NCBI RefSeq assembly: GCF_018343525.1
Contig: NZ_JAGYPH010000001.1
Span: 558,001 to 622,000, forward strand
Source of the DNA: Lederbergia citrea
Lineage (GTDB): Bacteria; Bacillota; Bacilli; Bacillales; Bacillaceae_C
Reading direction: 5' to 3'
Length of the DNA stretch: 64,000 nucleotides
Positions 9,986 through 19,282 of this stretch are shown here, piece after piece (within the stretch, counting starts at the first letter, position 1; each line of letters begins with the position of its first letter). Position numbers and translations under genes: made by a program. Below the pieces are notes generated by a model that saw only the letters and a list, made by a program, of their open reading frames with translations, was not told the origin of the DNA and searched no databases.

Positions 9986-10441
9986 ATGGAGCCATTTTTG
10001 GTAAAATTGGGCGATCATACAGATCAGACGACAAAGCAAATGCTTCAAAATTTAATCGTTAAAAAAGTGAAATATACTCGCTATAAAAGAGCACATTTCC
10101 TTATCATGTTCACCGCTTTTTTATTCGCCTTTATTGTATTTTATTTCATATACAAGACAGCTATTGAGCCTAATAGTTATTCTTTGCTCGATTTGTTTTC
10201 AGTTTTTGTTAGAGAAGGTAACTTTTTTGTTCTTACTTTCATTGCTTTCTTCTTATTTGGATCTGTTAAGATAATCTTTGAAAAAAAAGAAAAAGCAGAA
10301 AAAGAATATCATGCGCTCAGATGTGAAATTATTGAGAAAAGTAAAGACCTTTGGAAAGGTGAAAACTGGAAGCAAAGGCATAAGGTTTTTGAACAAATGA
10401 AAAAAAAATACGATATTAACTTGTACCATCAGAGCAAATAA
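9986..10441 (+). CDS. ypbF: YpbF-like two-TM membrane protein
   Basis: About 151 residues. TM helices are at about 38-58 and 79-98, then a charged helical C-terminal tail rich in Lys/Glu. The start is the ATG after TGGGGGATGATAGA; a TTG 15 nt upstream overlaps the ribosome site and is unlikely. Position after ypbE matches B. subtilis YpbF (about 147 aa), whose function is unknown. Confidence 0.78.
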   Translation: MEPFLVKLGDHTDQTTKQMLQNLIVKKVKYTRYKRAHFLIMFTAFLFAFIVFYFIYKTAIEPNSYSLLDLFSVFVREGNFFVLTFIAFFLFGSVKIIFEKKEKAEKEYHALRCEIIEKSKDLWKGENWKQRHKVFEQMKKKYDINLYHQSK

Positions 10442-10505
10442 TTCGATTAATTTAACTTTGCTCATATCTTTGTCCGAAAAATGTATTTTTTGATCATGAA
10501 AATCG

Positions 10506-10532
10506 TTGCAACTTATGCCATTGAGGTATAAT
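10506..10532 (+). promoter_or_regulatory. Candidate sigma-A promoter of yeeI
   Basis: TTGCAA (10506-10511) and a perfect TATAAT (10527-10532) are separated by 15 nt, shorter than ideal, about 87 nt before the yeeI ATG. The -10 is good; the -35 assignment is less certain. Confidence 0.45.
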
Positions 10533-10618
10533 ATTTTAAAGTAATTAATTTCTTCCTTTTAATTGAGAAGTAACTAATTTTATATTTGTATAGATTTAAG
10601 TGAAAGTGAGTGTTCAAT

Positions 10619-11338
10619 ATGGGACGTAAATGGAATAATATTAAAGAAAAAAAAGCTTCAAAAGATGCAAATACAAGTCGTATTTATGCCAAGTTTGGCC
10701 GTGAAATTTATGTAGCAGCAAAACAAGGAGAACCGGATCCGGAGTCAAACCAGGCATTAAAAGTTGTATTAGAGCGTGCAAAAACATATAGCGTGCCAAA
10801 AGCGATTATTGACCGTGCAATTGAAAAAGCAAAAGGCGGTTCCGAAGAAAACTATGACGAACTTCGTTACGAAGGATTTGGACCGAATGGCTCAATGGTG
10901 ATCGTGGATGCACTGACAAATAACGTAAACCGTACAGCATCTGAAGTTCGTGCCGCATTTGGTAAAAACGGTGGCAATATGGGTGTTAGTGGATCAGTAG
11001 CCTATATGTTTGATGCAACTGCTGTAATCGGTATTGAAGGTAAAACGGCGGATGAAGTGCTTGAATTGTTAATGGAAGAGGATGTAGAAGTCCGCGACAT
11101 ATTAGAGGAAGATGAAGCGGTTATCGTGTATGCGGAACCAGATCAGTTTCATGCTGTCCAAGAAGCATTTAAAAATGTCGGGATTACAGACTTTACAGTT
11201 GCAGAACTAACAATGCTTGCACAAAATGATATAACCCTTCCGGAAGACGCACAGGCGCAATTTGAAAAAATGATTGATGCATTAGAAGATTTAGAAGATG
11301 TTGGACAAGTGTACCACAATGTGGATTTAAGTGAATAA
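10619..11338 (+). CDS. yeeI: YeeI, YebC/PmpR-family (TACO1) protein
   Basis: 239 residues beginning [17 protein letters not shown], the N-terminus typical of the YebC family. Family features include [23 protein letters not shown] and [18 protein letters not shown] sequences. I use the internal ATG (10619) rather than the GTG 9 nt upstream because family members begin here. YebC proteins were named transcriptional regulators; recent work links the family to ribosome function at proline stretches. It is monocistronic, with its own promoter and terminator. Confidence 0.93.
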   Translation: MGRKWNNIKEKKASKDANTSRIYAKFGREIYVAAKQGEPDPESNQALKVVLERAKTYSVPKAIIDRAIEKAKGGSEENYDELRYEGFGPNGSMVIVDALTNNVNRTASEVRAAFGKNGGNMGVSGSVAYMFDATAVIGIEGKTADEVLELLMEEDVEVRDILEEDEAVIVYAEPDQFHAVQEAFKNVGITDFTVAELTMLAQNDITLPEDAQAQFEKMIDALEDLEDVGQVYHNVDLSE

Positions 11339-11343
11339 GATAT

Positions 11344-11389
11344 AAAGAAGAACGGGCGTTTGTGTTATGCAAAAGCCTGTTCTTCTTTA
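11344..11389 (+). terminator. Terminator after yeeI
   Basis: AAAGAAGAACGGGC and GCCTGTTCTTCTTT pair with one mismatch across a 17-nt loop, directly after the yeeI stop. Confidence 0.8.
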
Positions 11390-11475
11390 TTTGTGCAAAT
11401 AGGGATTTTAACAGGATTAATCGAATATAGATACATATAATTGAGTTTATGATTGAAATAAGCGAGGTGTGGAGT

Positions 11476-12321
11476 GTGTCTATTCAAGGCGGAAAGTATA
11501 TTGAAGTGGGACCGGGAGTAGAGATTTTCGTTCAAGATATTGGAGAAGGGGAGCCGATTGTTTTTATTCCAGGCTGGACTTTTACAACTGAAGTTTTTTC
11601 CAAGCAATTGGCGCATTTTTCAAAAACAAATCGTGTCATTGTGATTGACCCTAGAAGCCACGGCCGTTCATCTATCTCCCTTCATGGCAATGATTATGTA
11701 ACTCATGGGTCAGATTTAGCAAAGGTAATGAAGGAATTAGATTTAAATGAAATAACGCTCGTCGGTTGGTCATTTGGTTGTTTAACGATGTGGGAATATA
11801 TTAGACAGCACGGTACAGAGAAAATAAAATCATTGGTTTTTGTAGATATGTCTCCGAAGCCATTATCGACGAACCATGAGGAGAACTGGGTAGAGGGGCC
11901 ACTCGATGATATCGGAGCAGCTTATACAACTTACTTGCAAAATCCGCAAGGGCAACGGGAGTTTGTCGCTGGGTATGCAACTCAAGTTATGGTCCAACGC
12001 AAGTTAGAGGAACAGGAATTAAATTGGCTAGTTGAGCAATCATTAAAAACACCATATTATATTGCGGCAAACTTATTTTCTGCCGGAATGTTTTCCGATT
12101 ACCGGGAAGAGGCAAGACTTGCAAGCGAAACCGTGCCGACTCTTACTGTCATCGCCGAGCATTGGGCACAGATAGCGAGTGCATTTACAAAAAAACTTTC
12201 TCCGGGTTCTCAGGTGGAAGTCCTTGGTGGGCATTTGATGTTTTGGGAGCATAGTGAGAGATTTAATGAGGTTGTCGATCAGTTTTTATTATATTCAAAT
12301 GAAACAAACTCCACAGATTAA
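11476..12321 (+). CDS. Alpha/beta-fold hydrolase
   Basis: About 281 residues from the GTG at 11476, which has a GCGAGGTG ribosome site; an ATG 27 nt upstream is open but has none. It is a classic alpha/beta hydrolase: the oxyanion strand IPGWTFTTEVF, nucleophile S99 in GWSFG, and the histidine in GGHLMFWE (about 253). Residues IDPRSHGRS match the family's conserved DxRxxGxS. The substrate cannot be told; close relatives are annotated as esterases or chloroperoxidase-like enzymes. It is monocistronic, with a terminator. Confidence 0.85.
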   Translation: MSIQGGKYIEVGPGVEIFVQDIGEGEPIVFIPGWTFTTEVFSKQLAHFSKTNRVIVIDPRSHGRSSISLHGNDYVTHGSDLAKVMKELDLNEITLVGWSFGCLTMWEYIRQHGTEKIKSLVFVDMSPKPLSTNHEENWVEGPLDDIGAAYTTYLQNPQGQREFVAGYATQVMVQRKLEEQELNWLVEQSLKTPYYIAANLFSAGMFSDYREEARLASETVPTLTVIAEHWAQIASAFTKKLSPGSQVEVLGGHLMFWEHSERFNEVVDQFLLYSNETNSTD

Positions 12322-12346
12322 CACCCTTCGATTGAAGGGTGTTTTC
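12321..12346 (+). terminator. Terminator after the alpha/beta hydrolase
   Basis: ACACCCTTC and GAAGGGTGT pair around a 4-nt loop, followed by TTTTCTT. Confidence 0.9.
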
Positions 12347-12546
12347 TTAGATTAAGAGAAGTCGTTCCATTGCCCGTCCCGGTGAAAAATCGTGGCTTAC
12401 CGCAAATCGGGAAGGTTCTATTGATCTGAATAAATAATATAAATGGCTATACAACGTTCATGAAGACACAAATCTGAAAAAATTAGATAAAGCAGGAAGT
12501 CGAGAAAGTCAGGAAAAGTGACCTTCTGGACAGCTCCGTTTTTGTT

Positions 12547-13455
12547 TCATGAGGCAAGTCGTAGGACAAGTATTCCTATAAATGCCATAATAAGTCCCGA
12601 AACTTCACGTTTGCTCCAGTTTTCCTTCAAATAAAAACGAGCGTATAAAATGACAAATGCAATGTTCATCGCGACGATTGCGGAAACTATCCCCGTAATC
12701 CCTTCACGGAATGCTGGAAAGATTAATATCATTCCTACCACATTCGTAATCCCGACAAACATTCCCCAACCTAATGTTTTTTTCTTCGTCCAGCTGTTGT
12801 GTAATTCTGCATTACTATGTCTGTTTGCCTCATTCTGATTTTTTACCTGCGATTGCATTGAAGGTCTTTTAGCATTGTTAATTGTCCATAAAGTACCAAA
12901 TAATAAACTGCCCGTTGCAAACATGACTGTTAAAATGGGGAATGTGGAGGCACCAATAATAGTAGCTTGTTTCACGGCTACATCCGTAAAGCCAAAGAAA
13001 AGCATTGTTAATATTCCCCATTGGATTCCCTTTAATTGGTCGAGCTTAAAATCATGTGAGTATTTAATGAGAAGCAGACCGATCAAGACAATGATAAAGG
13101 CTGACATTTGCCAAGTACTTAGTGCTTCATTCCAAAGGAAGTAAGCAATGACCACTACAACGAGGGGAGGTAGTCCTGTAAATAAAGCAACAATAGAAGC
13201 CTTGCCTACAGCATAGCCCCGGTACATTGAAGCATTCGCCATAAATGAAGATAACCCCATGAAAACCCCAATCCACACCCCTTTTGACCATGGTTGTTGG
13301 ATGAAGATATTAATACATAAAGTAATGATTGTACCAGATAAATATACCCCCAACAGCAGAAGGTTTCGATCAATTGGTCTTTGTGCAGTCCAATGATACA
13401 GAACTCCCCTAAATCCAAAGCATGTAGCAGCGGCTACAGCAAAAACAAACCACAT
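12547..13455 (-). CDS. EamA-family (DMT) transporter
   Basis: About 302 residues with ten predicted TM helices in two EamA repeats, separated by a hydrophilic stretch rich in Asn/Lys (about 205-228) that is longer than usual. The start is the ATG after GGGAGAGAAAGAA (protein begins MWFVFAVAAATCFGFRG). Drug/metabolite transporters of this type move small molecules across the membrane; the substrate is not predictable. It stands alone on the minus strand. Confidence 0.85.
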   Translation of the reverse strand: MWFVFAVAAATCFGFRGVLYHWTAQRPIDRNLLLLGVYLSGTIITLCINIFIQQPWSKGVWIGVFMGLSSFMANASMYRGYAVGKASIVALFTGLPPLVVVVIAYFLWNEALSTWQMSAFIIVLIGLLLIKYSHDFKLDQLKGIQWGILTMLFFGFTDVAVKQATIIGASTFPILTVMFATGSLLFGTLWTINNAKRPSMQSQVKNQNEANRHSNAELHNSWTKKKTLGWGMFVGITNVVGMILIFPAFREGITGIVSAIVAMNIAFVILYARFYLKENWSKREVSGLIMAFIGILVLRLAS

Positions 13456-13684
13456 TTCTTTCTCTCCCATTCTTTCAAGCATTTACCGGAATAAAATTAT
13501 GTAAATTTAGCCATGAAAATCAACACCCCTAAAACAGAATGAAGGGAAGGCCTACAATCCATTATTATACATTCGGGGATACTGAGTAAAGGAAACATTC
13601 TTTTTTTGAAGCATGATTTGTAAGTGAATAATACGGGGAAACTATGGAAATAGAGCTGTAAAGGCTCCTAGGGAGGGGTATTAC

Positions 13685-14431
13685 ATGTTACATAATGAGT
13701 TTTTGGAAACAGATCAGCGTCCATTTCCTTTACCTAGCAATCCGTGGCTCTTTACACAAACATGGGATAAACTACTTTTTTGTCATTGGAGTTTGCCAGC
13801 TGAATTATTAAGGGCTCATGTTCCAAATGACGTGGATCTGGACCTCTTTAATGGAGAAGCTTGGATAGCTATTATCCCATTTAAAGTAAATCATATGAGA
13901 GTGCATGGTATACCGGAAATTCCATACCTTAATTCGTACTTAGAACTAAATTTGCGTACTTATGTTAAATATAAAGGAACACCTGGAATATACTTTTTTA
14001 CACTTGATGCAAATAAATGGTCTGCAGTAATTGGAGCAAAAATAGGGGCGCAACTTCCTTACCGACATTCATTGATGAAAATGAATATAAAAGAAAATAA
14101 AGTATATTTTCAGAGTAAAAGGAAGCATCCGGGAAGTTCGAAAGAAAGTTTTTATATTAATTATCAATCTGATTCTAACCTTTATTTGCCAGAAGTTGAG
14201 AGTCTTGAATACTGGTTGTTTGAACGATACTGCTTCTTTACGACAAGGGGAAAACATCTATATAGAGGAGATATTCACCATGACCGCTGGCGGGTAAGTA
14301 AAGCGAAGGCGACTATTCAGGCTAATTCGCTAGTTCCTTTTTTACCACAAAAATATTTTGAAAGGCAGCCCCTTCTTCACCTTTCTGCATCTAAACAAGT
14401 TTTCGCTTGGCCGATTAAAAAGATCCAGTAA
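13685..14431 (+). CDS. YqjF-like DUF2071 protein
   Basis: 248-residue soluble protein. It matches the DUF2071/YqjF family by the opening WxFTQTWDKLLFCHWSLPAELLRAHVP and the later GTPGIYFFTLDAN and FTTRGKHLYRGDIHH blocks. The family has an acetoacetate-decarboxylase-like fold, but no function is established. The start follows TAGGGAGGGG. A downstream EamA gene lies 113 nt away and may be cotranscribed. Confidence 0.82.
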   Translation: MLHNEFLETDQRPFPLPSNPWLFTQTWDKLLFCHWSLPAELLRAHVPNDVDLDLFNGEAWIAIIPFKVNHMRVHGIPEIPYLNSYLELNLRTYVKYKGTPGIYFFTLDANKWSAVIGAKIGAQLPYRHSLMKMNIKENKVYFQSKRKHPGSSKESFYINYQSDSNLYLPEVESLEYWLFERYCFFTTRGKHLYRGDIHHDRWRVSKAKATIQANSLVPFLPQKYFERQPLLHLSASKQVFAWPIKKIQ

Positions 14432-14544
14432 GAAAGAAGAACTTTATATGGACAAGTCTTTCAAATGCAAAAAAGTATACACAACATGCATCTACCATTA
14501 AAATAGAGCAATGGTATCTTGATATAGGAACGGTGATGAAGTAA

Positions 14545-15429
14545 ATGATTAAGGCCTATGCTTGGCTCATTTTATGCGTGGTGGTATGGGGAAGTAATTT
14601 TGTATTTGGAAAGATGCTCGTTCAAGTTTTCTCTCCGACTATGCTGACATTATTGAGACTTTTGTTTATCGTGCTGTTTTTAATTGGAATAGCTTCTTAT
14701 AAAAAGGGTTTTAAACGGGTGAATAAAGCAGAATTTCTTTTGCTTTTTGTTCTAGGAATTATTGGTGTATTTATTAATCAATGGTCTTTTTTTGTGGGAT
14801 TACAAACAGCTGATCCAACAACGTCTGCATTAATTTTAGCAACAACACCTATTTTAGCTGGGGTATTAGCAGCCATTTTTTTAAAAGAAAAATTAACTGT
14901 TCGCATGTTGATCGGATCGATCATTGCAATTATTGGCATTTACTTTGTTGTGACGAAAGGTAATTTGACTCCGATTCATGTGGACAAAGGGTTATTATGG
15001 ATAGTTATTACGATGATTACATTTGCTATTATGATCATTATGACGAGAGTGCTATCTCAAAGAATAGATCCACTAACCATTACTTTGTATTCAAATATCG
15101 TGGGTTTTATTGTATCTATCCCATTTGCATTTTCATTAGATATTCCCATTCGGATAAGCTTGCATCTTAATGATTGGGCTTTTTTGATTGTAACAGCCGT
15201 TGTTGTACATGGTCTAGCGGCCTTGATTTGGAACCAAAATATACGATATGTTGATGCTTCAAAGGCATCCATTTTATCTAATTTAGAGCCTTTTGTCGCA
15301 ATGGTGATGGGATTGGTCTTATTATACAAACCGATCACAGGTGCAGAAATATTAGGATCTCTTTTTATTGTAGGAGGGGTAGTGCTTTCTACGTATCAAC
15401 GTAAAAGATTATATAAAAGAGCCGTGTAA
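14545..15429 (+). CDS. EamA-family (DMT) transporter
   Basis: 294 residues, ten predicted TM helices, with both EamA repeats: the first from GSNFVFGKM, the second starting near residue 150. Typical small-molecule exporter; the substrate is unknown. It is not closely similar to the EamA protein at 12547-13455, so the two are not a recent duplication. Confidence 0.87.
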   Translation: MIKAYAWLILCVVVWGSNFVFGKMLVQVFSPTMLTLLRLLFIVLFLIGIASYKKGFKRVNKAEFLLLFVLGIIGVFINQWSFFVGLQTADPTTSALILATTPILAGVLAAIFLKEKLTVRMLIGSIIAIIGIYFVVTKGNLTPIHVDKGLLWIVITMITFAIMIIMTRVLSQRIDPLTITLYSNIVGFIVSIPFAFSLDIPIRISLHLNDWAFLIVTAVVVHGLAALIWNQNIRYVDASKASILSNLEPFVAMVMGLVLLYKPITGAEILGSLFIVGGVVLSTYQRKRLYKRAV

Positions 15430-15536
15430 GATAGTTAAACAATTTGTCGCGCTTGATAAACTTTTACTTTATGAATAAGCTTCCACTTCATAACCCATCT
15501 TATTAGGTGAAGTTAATAAGAAGGGAGACTATTCTA

Positions 15537-15668
15537 ATGAGCCGAAAACGCGATAAAGGTTACAGTCAAAAAGGAAAGCCGAATAGCGACAATGTAAAAC
15601 GTACGATTGCTATGGAAGATTTGGAAAAAGCAATCCAGCCGAGAAACCGGCACAATTCGGAGCAATAG
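15537..15668 (+). CDS. Small basic hypothetical protein (43 aa)
   Basis: 43 residues, rich in Lys, Arg, Asn and Gln (starts MSRKRDKGYSQKGKPN, ends RNRHNSEQ), with no TM or cysteine. A good AAGGGAG ribosome site lies 8 nt before the ATG, and a clean terminator follows, which argues that it is a real gene. The composition resembles small Bacillus spore-associated proteins, but I cannot assign it to a known family. Confidence 0.65.
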   Translation: MSRKRDKGYSQKGKPNSDNVKRTIAMEDLEKAIQPRNRHNSEQ

Positions 15669-15678
15669 TATATTGAAT

Positions 15679-15719
15679 AAAGCCAAACGTGTTTTCACCA
15701 GAAAGCGTTTGGCTTTTTG
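15679..15719 (+). terminator. Terminator after the 43-aa gene
   Basis: AAAGCCAAACG and CGTTTGGCTTT pair perfectly, followed by TT. Confidence 0.88.
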
Positions 15720-15839
15720 TATATTTAAATAAAACCTTTTCCGATATTTTTTGAAAAACAGGAAGCTCAATTTTAACCCACTGATAAAGGGAAACCGAAA
15801 GGGCATACTAGACTATATTTAATGTGGGAGGATATAAAT

Positions 15840-17513
15840 TTGAGTACAAAAGAGAATGCATTATCTATTTTCGCTTTAGGTGGCTTGAATGAAATCGGAA
15901 AAAATATGTATGCAATCGAATATTCAAACGATATCGTGATGATCGACTGTGGTAATAAGTTTCCAGACGAAAGTTTATTAGGAATTGATTTGATTATCCC
16001 TGATATAGCTTACTTAGTAGAAAATAAAGATAAGGTCAGGGCTTTAATTGTCACACATGGACATGAAGATCATATCGGGGGGATTCCGTTCTTTTTAAAA
16101 AAATTGAATGTGCCCGTTTATGCTACACGCTTCACACTAGGGTTAATTGAAATGAAGTTAAAAGAACATAAAATTCTTAGAGAAAGTGAACTTGTTGAAA
16201 TCCACTCAAACTCAAATTTAAAAATCGGAGGAATGGATATAAGCTTTTTTAAAGTGACTCATAGTATCCCCGATTGTTTGGGAATCGTCTTTCAGACACC
16301 AGCGGGTAATATTGTACATACAGGGGACTTCAAATTCGATTTAACGCCCGAGAACAATGAGGAGCGTTCAGACATTCATAAAATGGCTGAAATCGGAAAA
16401 GAAGGGGTCTTGCTATTATTGTCTGAGAGTACGAATGCAGAACGTCCTGGTTTTACCCCTTCGGAACAAATGGTAGGTGAACATGTGGAAGCAGCTTTCA
16501 TGAAAGCGAAACGCAAAGTTATTCTTTCCACCTTTGCTTCAAATATTAGCCGCGTTCAGCAAGTCGTAAATGCAGCACAAAAAACAAATCGAAAACTTGC
16601 CTTGCTTGGACGAAGTATGGTTAATGTGGTAGGGGTTGCTATGGAACTAGGGTTTTTAACAGTTCCTGATGGAATGTTAATTGACCCGCATGAAATCAAT
16701 GAAATGGAGCCTGGAAAAGTAGCTATTTTATGCACGGGAAGTCAAGGAGAACCAATGGCCGCTCTTGCTCGCCTGTCCACTGGAAACTTTCGCGGTGTCG
16801 ATATTTTACCTGGGGATACGGTTATCTTTGCTGCAGGTCCAATACCGGGGAATGAACGAAATGTCACAAAGATCGTCGACAACTTATTTGTACTTGGAGC
16901 CAATGTGATTTATGGACCGGGAAGTACTTCCGGCATGCATGTTTCCGGACATGGTTATCAAGAGGATTTAAAACTAATGCTTACACTAATGAAACCAAAA
17001 TATTTTATTCCTATTCACGGTGAATTTAGAATGCTGCACCATCACCGTTTGTTAGCTGAATCCGTTGGAGTAGAGCAAGGAAACACCTTTATCATTAATA
17101 ATGGCGATGTCGTCGATATTGAACATACCATTGCCCGTCAGACCCGGAAAATATCCGTTGGGAATACCTACATAGACGGAGGAGATGTAGGTAATGTTGG
17201 GGAATTTATATTAAGAGACCGCAAACAGCTATCAGAGGATGGAATGATCATGATTGTTCTCACAATAAGCAAAGCGGAAGGAAAATTGATTTCGGAACCC
17301 GATACCATTTCACGTGGATTTCTGGATAAAGATTTCTCGGAACTACGAAGGGAAGTTAATCGACTTACTACTGAAACTGTTAACGAGCTCCGAGATGAAA
17401 ATAGAAACCAATGGAATGTAATGAAAAAGCAAATAAAAAAATCAATACGACAATATATATATACACATACGAAGAAAAAGCCGATGATTGTTCCTATACT
17501 TATTGAAATTTAA
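15840..17513 (+). CDS. Ribonuclease J paralogue
   Basis: About 557 residues from the TTG at 15840, chosen because GGGAGGAT lies 8 nt upstream. It is a metallo-beta-lactamase/beta-CASP nuclease with H73-G-H75-E-D77-H78, HSIPD, the HTGDFKFD block, FASNISRVQQV, CTGSQGEP, HVSGHG and the IPIHGEYR-like IPIHGEFR motif. The catalytic set is intact. RNase J acts as 5'-3' exo- and endonuclease on RNA. It shares features with both RnjA and RnjB of B. subtilis and sits in neither context, so it may be an additional paralogue. Confidence 0.88.
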   Translation: MSTKENALSIFALGGLNEIGKNMYAIEYSNDIVMIDCGNKFPDESLLGIDLIIPDIAYLVENKDKVRALIVTHGHEDHIGGIPFFLKKLNVPVYATRFTLGLIEMKLKEHKILRESELVEIHSNSNLKIGGMDISFFKVTHSIPDCLGIVFQTPAGNIVHTGDFKFDLTPENNEERSDIHKMAEIGKEGVLLLLSESTNAERPGFTPSEQMVGEHVEAAFMKAKRKVILSTFASNISRVQQVVNAAQKTNRKLALLGRSMVNVVGVAMELGFLTVPDGMLIDPHEINEMEPGKVAILCTGSQGEPMAALARLSTGNFRGVDILPGDTVIFAAGPIPGNERNVTKIVDNLFVLGANVIYGPGSTSGMHVSGHGYQEDLKLMLTLMKPKYFIPIHGEFRMLHHHRLLAESVGVEQGNTFIINNGDVVDIEHTIARQTRKISVGNTYIDGGDVGNVGEFILRDRKQLSEDGMIMIVLTISKAEGKLISEPDTISRGFLDKDFSELRREVNRLTTETVNELRDENRNQWNVMKKQIKKSIRQYIYTHTKKKPMIVPILIEI

Positions 17514-17583
17514 AGGGTATAAGTTAAAAAAATGAATTAAACATTCTAAATGGTTTCCGTAAAAACCACCTTTAAATTGCAAA

Positions 17584-17612
17584 GGGGCCAAGAGGACTGT
17601 TCCTCTTGGCCT
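17584..17612. terminator. Hairpin after the RNase J gene
   Basis: GGCCAAGAGGA and its complement form a perfect 11-bp stem with a CTGT loop. The T tract is weak on both sides, so it may be a terminator of low efficiency or a transcript-end stabiliser. Confidence 0.6.
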
Positions 17613-17760
17613 CAAACTTATGATGAGTTATAAGCAAAAATGTAAAGAAGAAATACTCTATAAAACAATTTGTAAATTTAGGTTAACATGCCATTATCTG
17701 AGTAATGTTTCAATTTAATAATACTAAAAAGAAGTCCAATTTATTAAAAGGGGATAAAAA

Positions 17761-18378
17761 ATGAAGAAACTTAAGGAGACTTCAATAGTCATCGTAATTT
17801 TACTATTAATATTTTCTAATCTAAAATTAATAAACACTACAAAGCAATTGAACAAAGAAATCCACACAAAGAATCAAACTATACTAACTAGTTTCAATGT
17901 GAGTTCATATTCCGTTTTGAAAACTTTAAATACCTCACTTTCAAATAATGAATTATATATTGGGAAAAATGGATTTGTAATTAATTATTTGAAAAAAGAT
18001 ATACGAGAAATGAATAATGCAATTCTAGATTTATCTAATAATGTGGAGGGAAATAATAGAGTTGATCTCTTACCATTGGTAAATATTTTAGATTCCTTTT
18101 CTGTATTTTTAGGATCTTTATATACTCATCACAAGGGACATCTTGAGAATTCAAATGAGCAGGAACAATATATTGATTTAGATTCAAATAAAATAGAAGG
18201 AATTATTGTAATAAAGGAAACTATAGCCGATCTTATAAATATTCAAAACAGTGTTGAGGGAAATAAAGATAGATGGATTAAGATATTGGAGGAACTGACC
18301 CATTACTCAAATAATAAAGATTTAGAAGATAAGCGATTAAAAATTGAAGAGATAAATAAATCTTTGACTAAGGGGTAA
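17761..18378 (+). CDS. Hypothetical membrane-anchored protein
   Basis: 205 residues, not recognised. An N-terminal hydrophobic segment (about 9-25) without a lipobox is followed by a polar, Asn/Lys/Ile-rich helical body with no cysteine. This suggests a single-pass or secreted protein with a coiled region. AAAAGGGG precedes the ATG. It is more AT-rich than its neighbours, consistent with an orphan or acquired gene. Confidence 0.65.
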   Translation: MKKLKETSIVIVILLLIFSNLKLINTTKQLNKEIHTKNQTILTSFNVSSYSVLKTLNTSLSNNELYIGKNGFVINYLKKDIREMNNAILDLSNNVEGNNRVDLLPLVNILDSFSVFLGSLYTHHKGHLENSNEQEQYIDLDSNKIEGIIVIKETIADLINIQNSVEGNKDRWIKILEELTHYSNNKDLEDKRLKIEEINKSLTKG

Positions 18379-18465
18379 ATAAGCCATATACATTTCACTA
18401 CAAATCTATATATTGATAATTGGAAAGTAAAGCAAATCCTCAATTCTTTCCTGTCGAGGTGATCG

Positions 18466-19050
18466 TTGTTGAATTCAAATCTGTCGTCGAAACCACCGCA
18501 ATCAAAATCAACCATTTGGGCTGGTGGAGCTGTTTTTGTATGGTCCACTGCCTATATGCTGCCACATCTATATTGGGCTTTAGGCGGAATAAAGGGGCTG
18601 TCCCTACTAAAACCCGGTGTGGCTGCATCTTCCCAGTTTGAACTGATTAATTGGATCGCGTTACCAATCTTTATTGTTGCGGGACTCGTAGGTCTTGGCT
18701 TCATTTATTTAGGCAAAAGTAAAATTCTTCGCTTATTGTTGCTTTCCGTATCTGTATTAGGGTGTTCGATTGCCACTGCTCATGGCATTTTTGGTATTAT
18801 CTATCGTGGCTTGCAAATCGCAGGTGTGATTGGCTTGGAGAATAGAACATTTGATATTCACGATGATATGTACGTAGTGTGGGATATGGTCATTTTCGAA
18901 CCGTGGTTTTTGATTGAAGGCATTTTACTTGCTATTGCAGGATGGTGTTTTTTGAAAGGAGCACGGAGCAGGAAGGTTTGGCTTGCGGTGTGTATGCTTG
19001 GCACGCTTGTTGGGTTGGTCACAGGGATGCTGGGTGTGCGATTTGCATAG
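18466..19050 (+). CDS. DUF3995-like membrane protein
   Basis: 194 residues with four predicted TM helices. It resembles the DUF3995 family: a WSTAYMLPHLYWALGG block near the start, then WIALPIFIVAG and a C-terminal pair of helices. The start is one of two consecutive TTG codons (18466 or 18469), 5-8 nt after GAGGTG. Function unknown. Confidence 0.7.
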   Translation: MLNSNLSSKPPQSKSTIWAGGAVFVWSTAYMLPHLYWALGGIKGLSLLKPGVAASSQFELINWIALPIFIVAGLVGLGFIYLGKSKILRLLLLSVSVLGCSIATAHGIFGIIYRGLQIAGVIGLENRTFDIHDDMYVVWDMVIFEPWFLIEGILLAIAGWCFLKGARSRKVWLAVCMLGTLVGLVTGMLGVRFA

Positions 19051-19282
19051 TAGAAAGAAGAAAGGGACAAGAAGTAATAGGAAGTAGGTATGGGTGAATT
19101 CAATGATAACTTGGTAGGTATGCTGATTTGAACATCTAGAATATATGTTGGAGTAAGGTTAGATAGATTGTGGAGGAATGTACAAAGTAGTCTGGGCAAC
19201 TGTTCAGTTAGCAGTTGCCTTATATTGATTTGTTTTCAAGAACAATGGTGGCTTCTTTATGGAATATGTTAAAAGATTTTTC

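Noticed and set aside
12347..12546. Possible gene remnant or minus-strand terminator in the gap before the EamA gene
   Set aside because: Some imperfect complementarity around 12500-12530, but no clear stem with T tract and no recognisable protein similarity.
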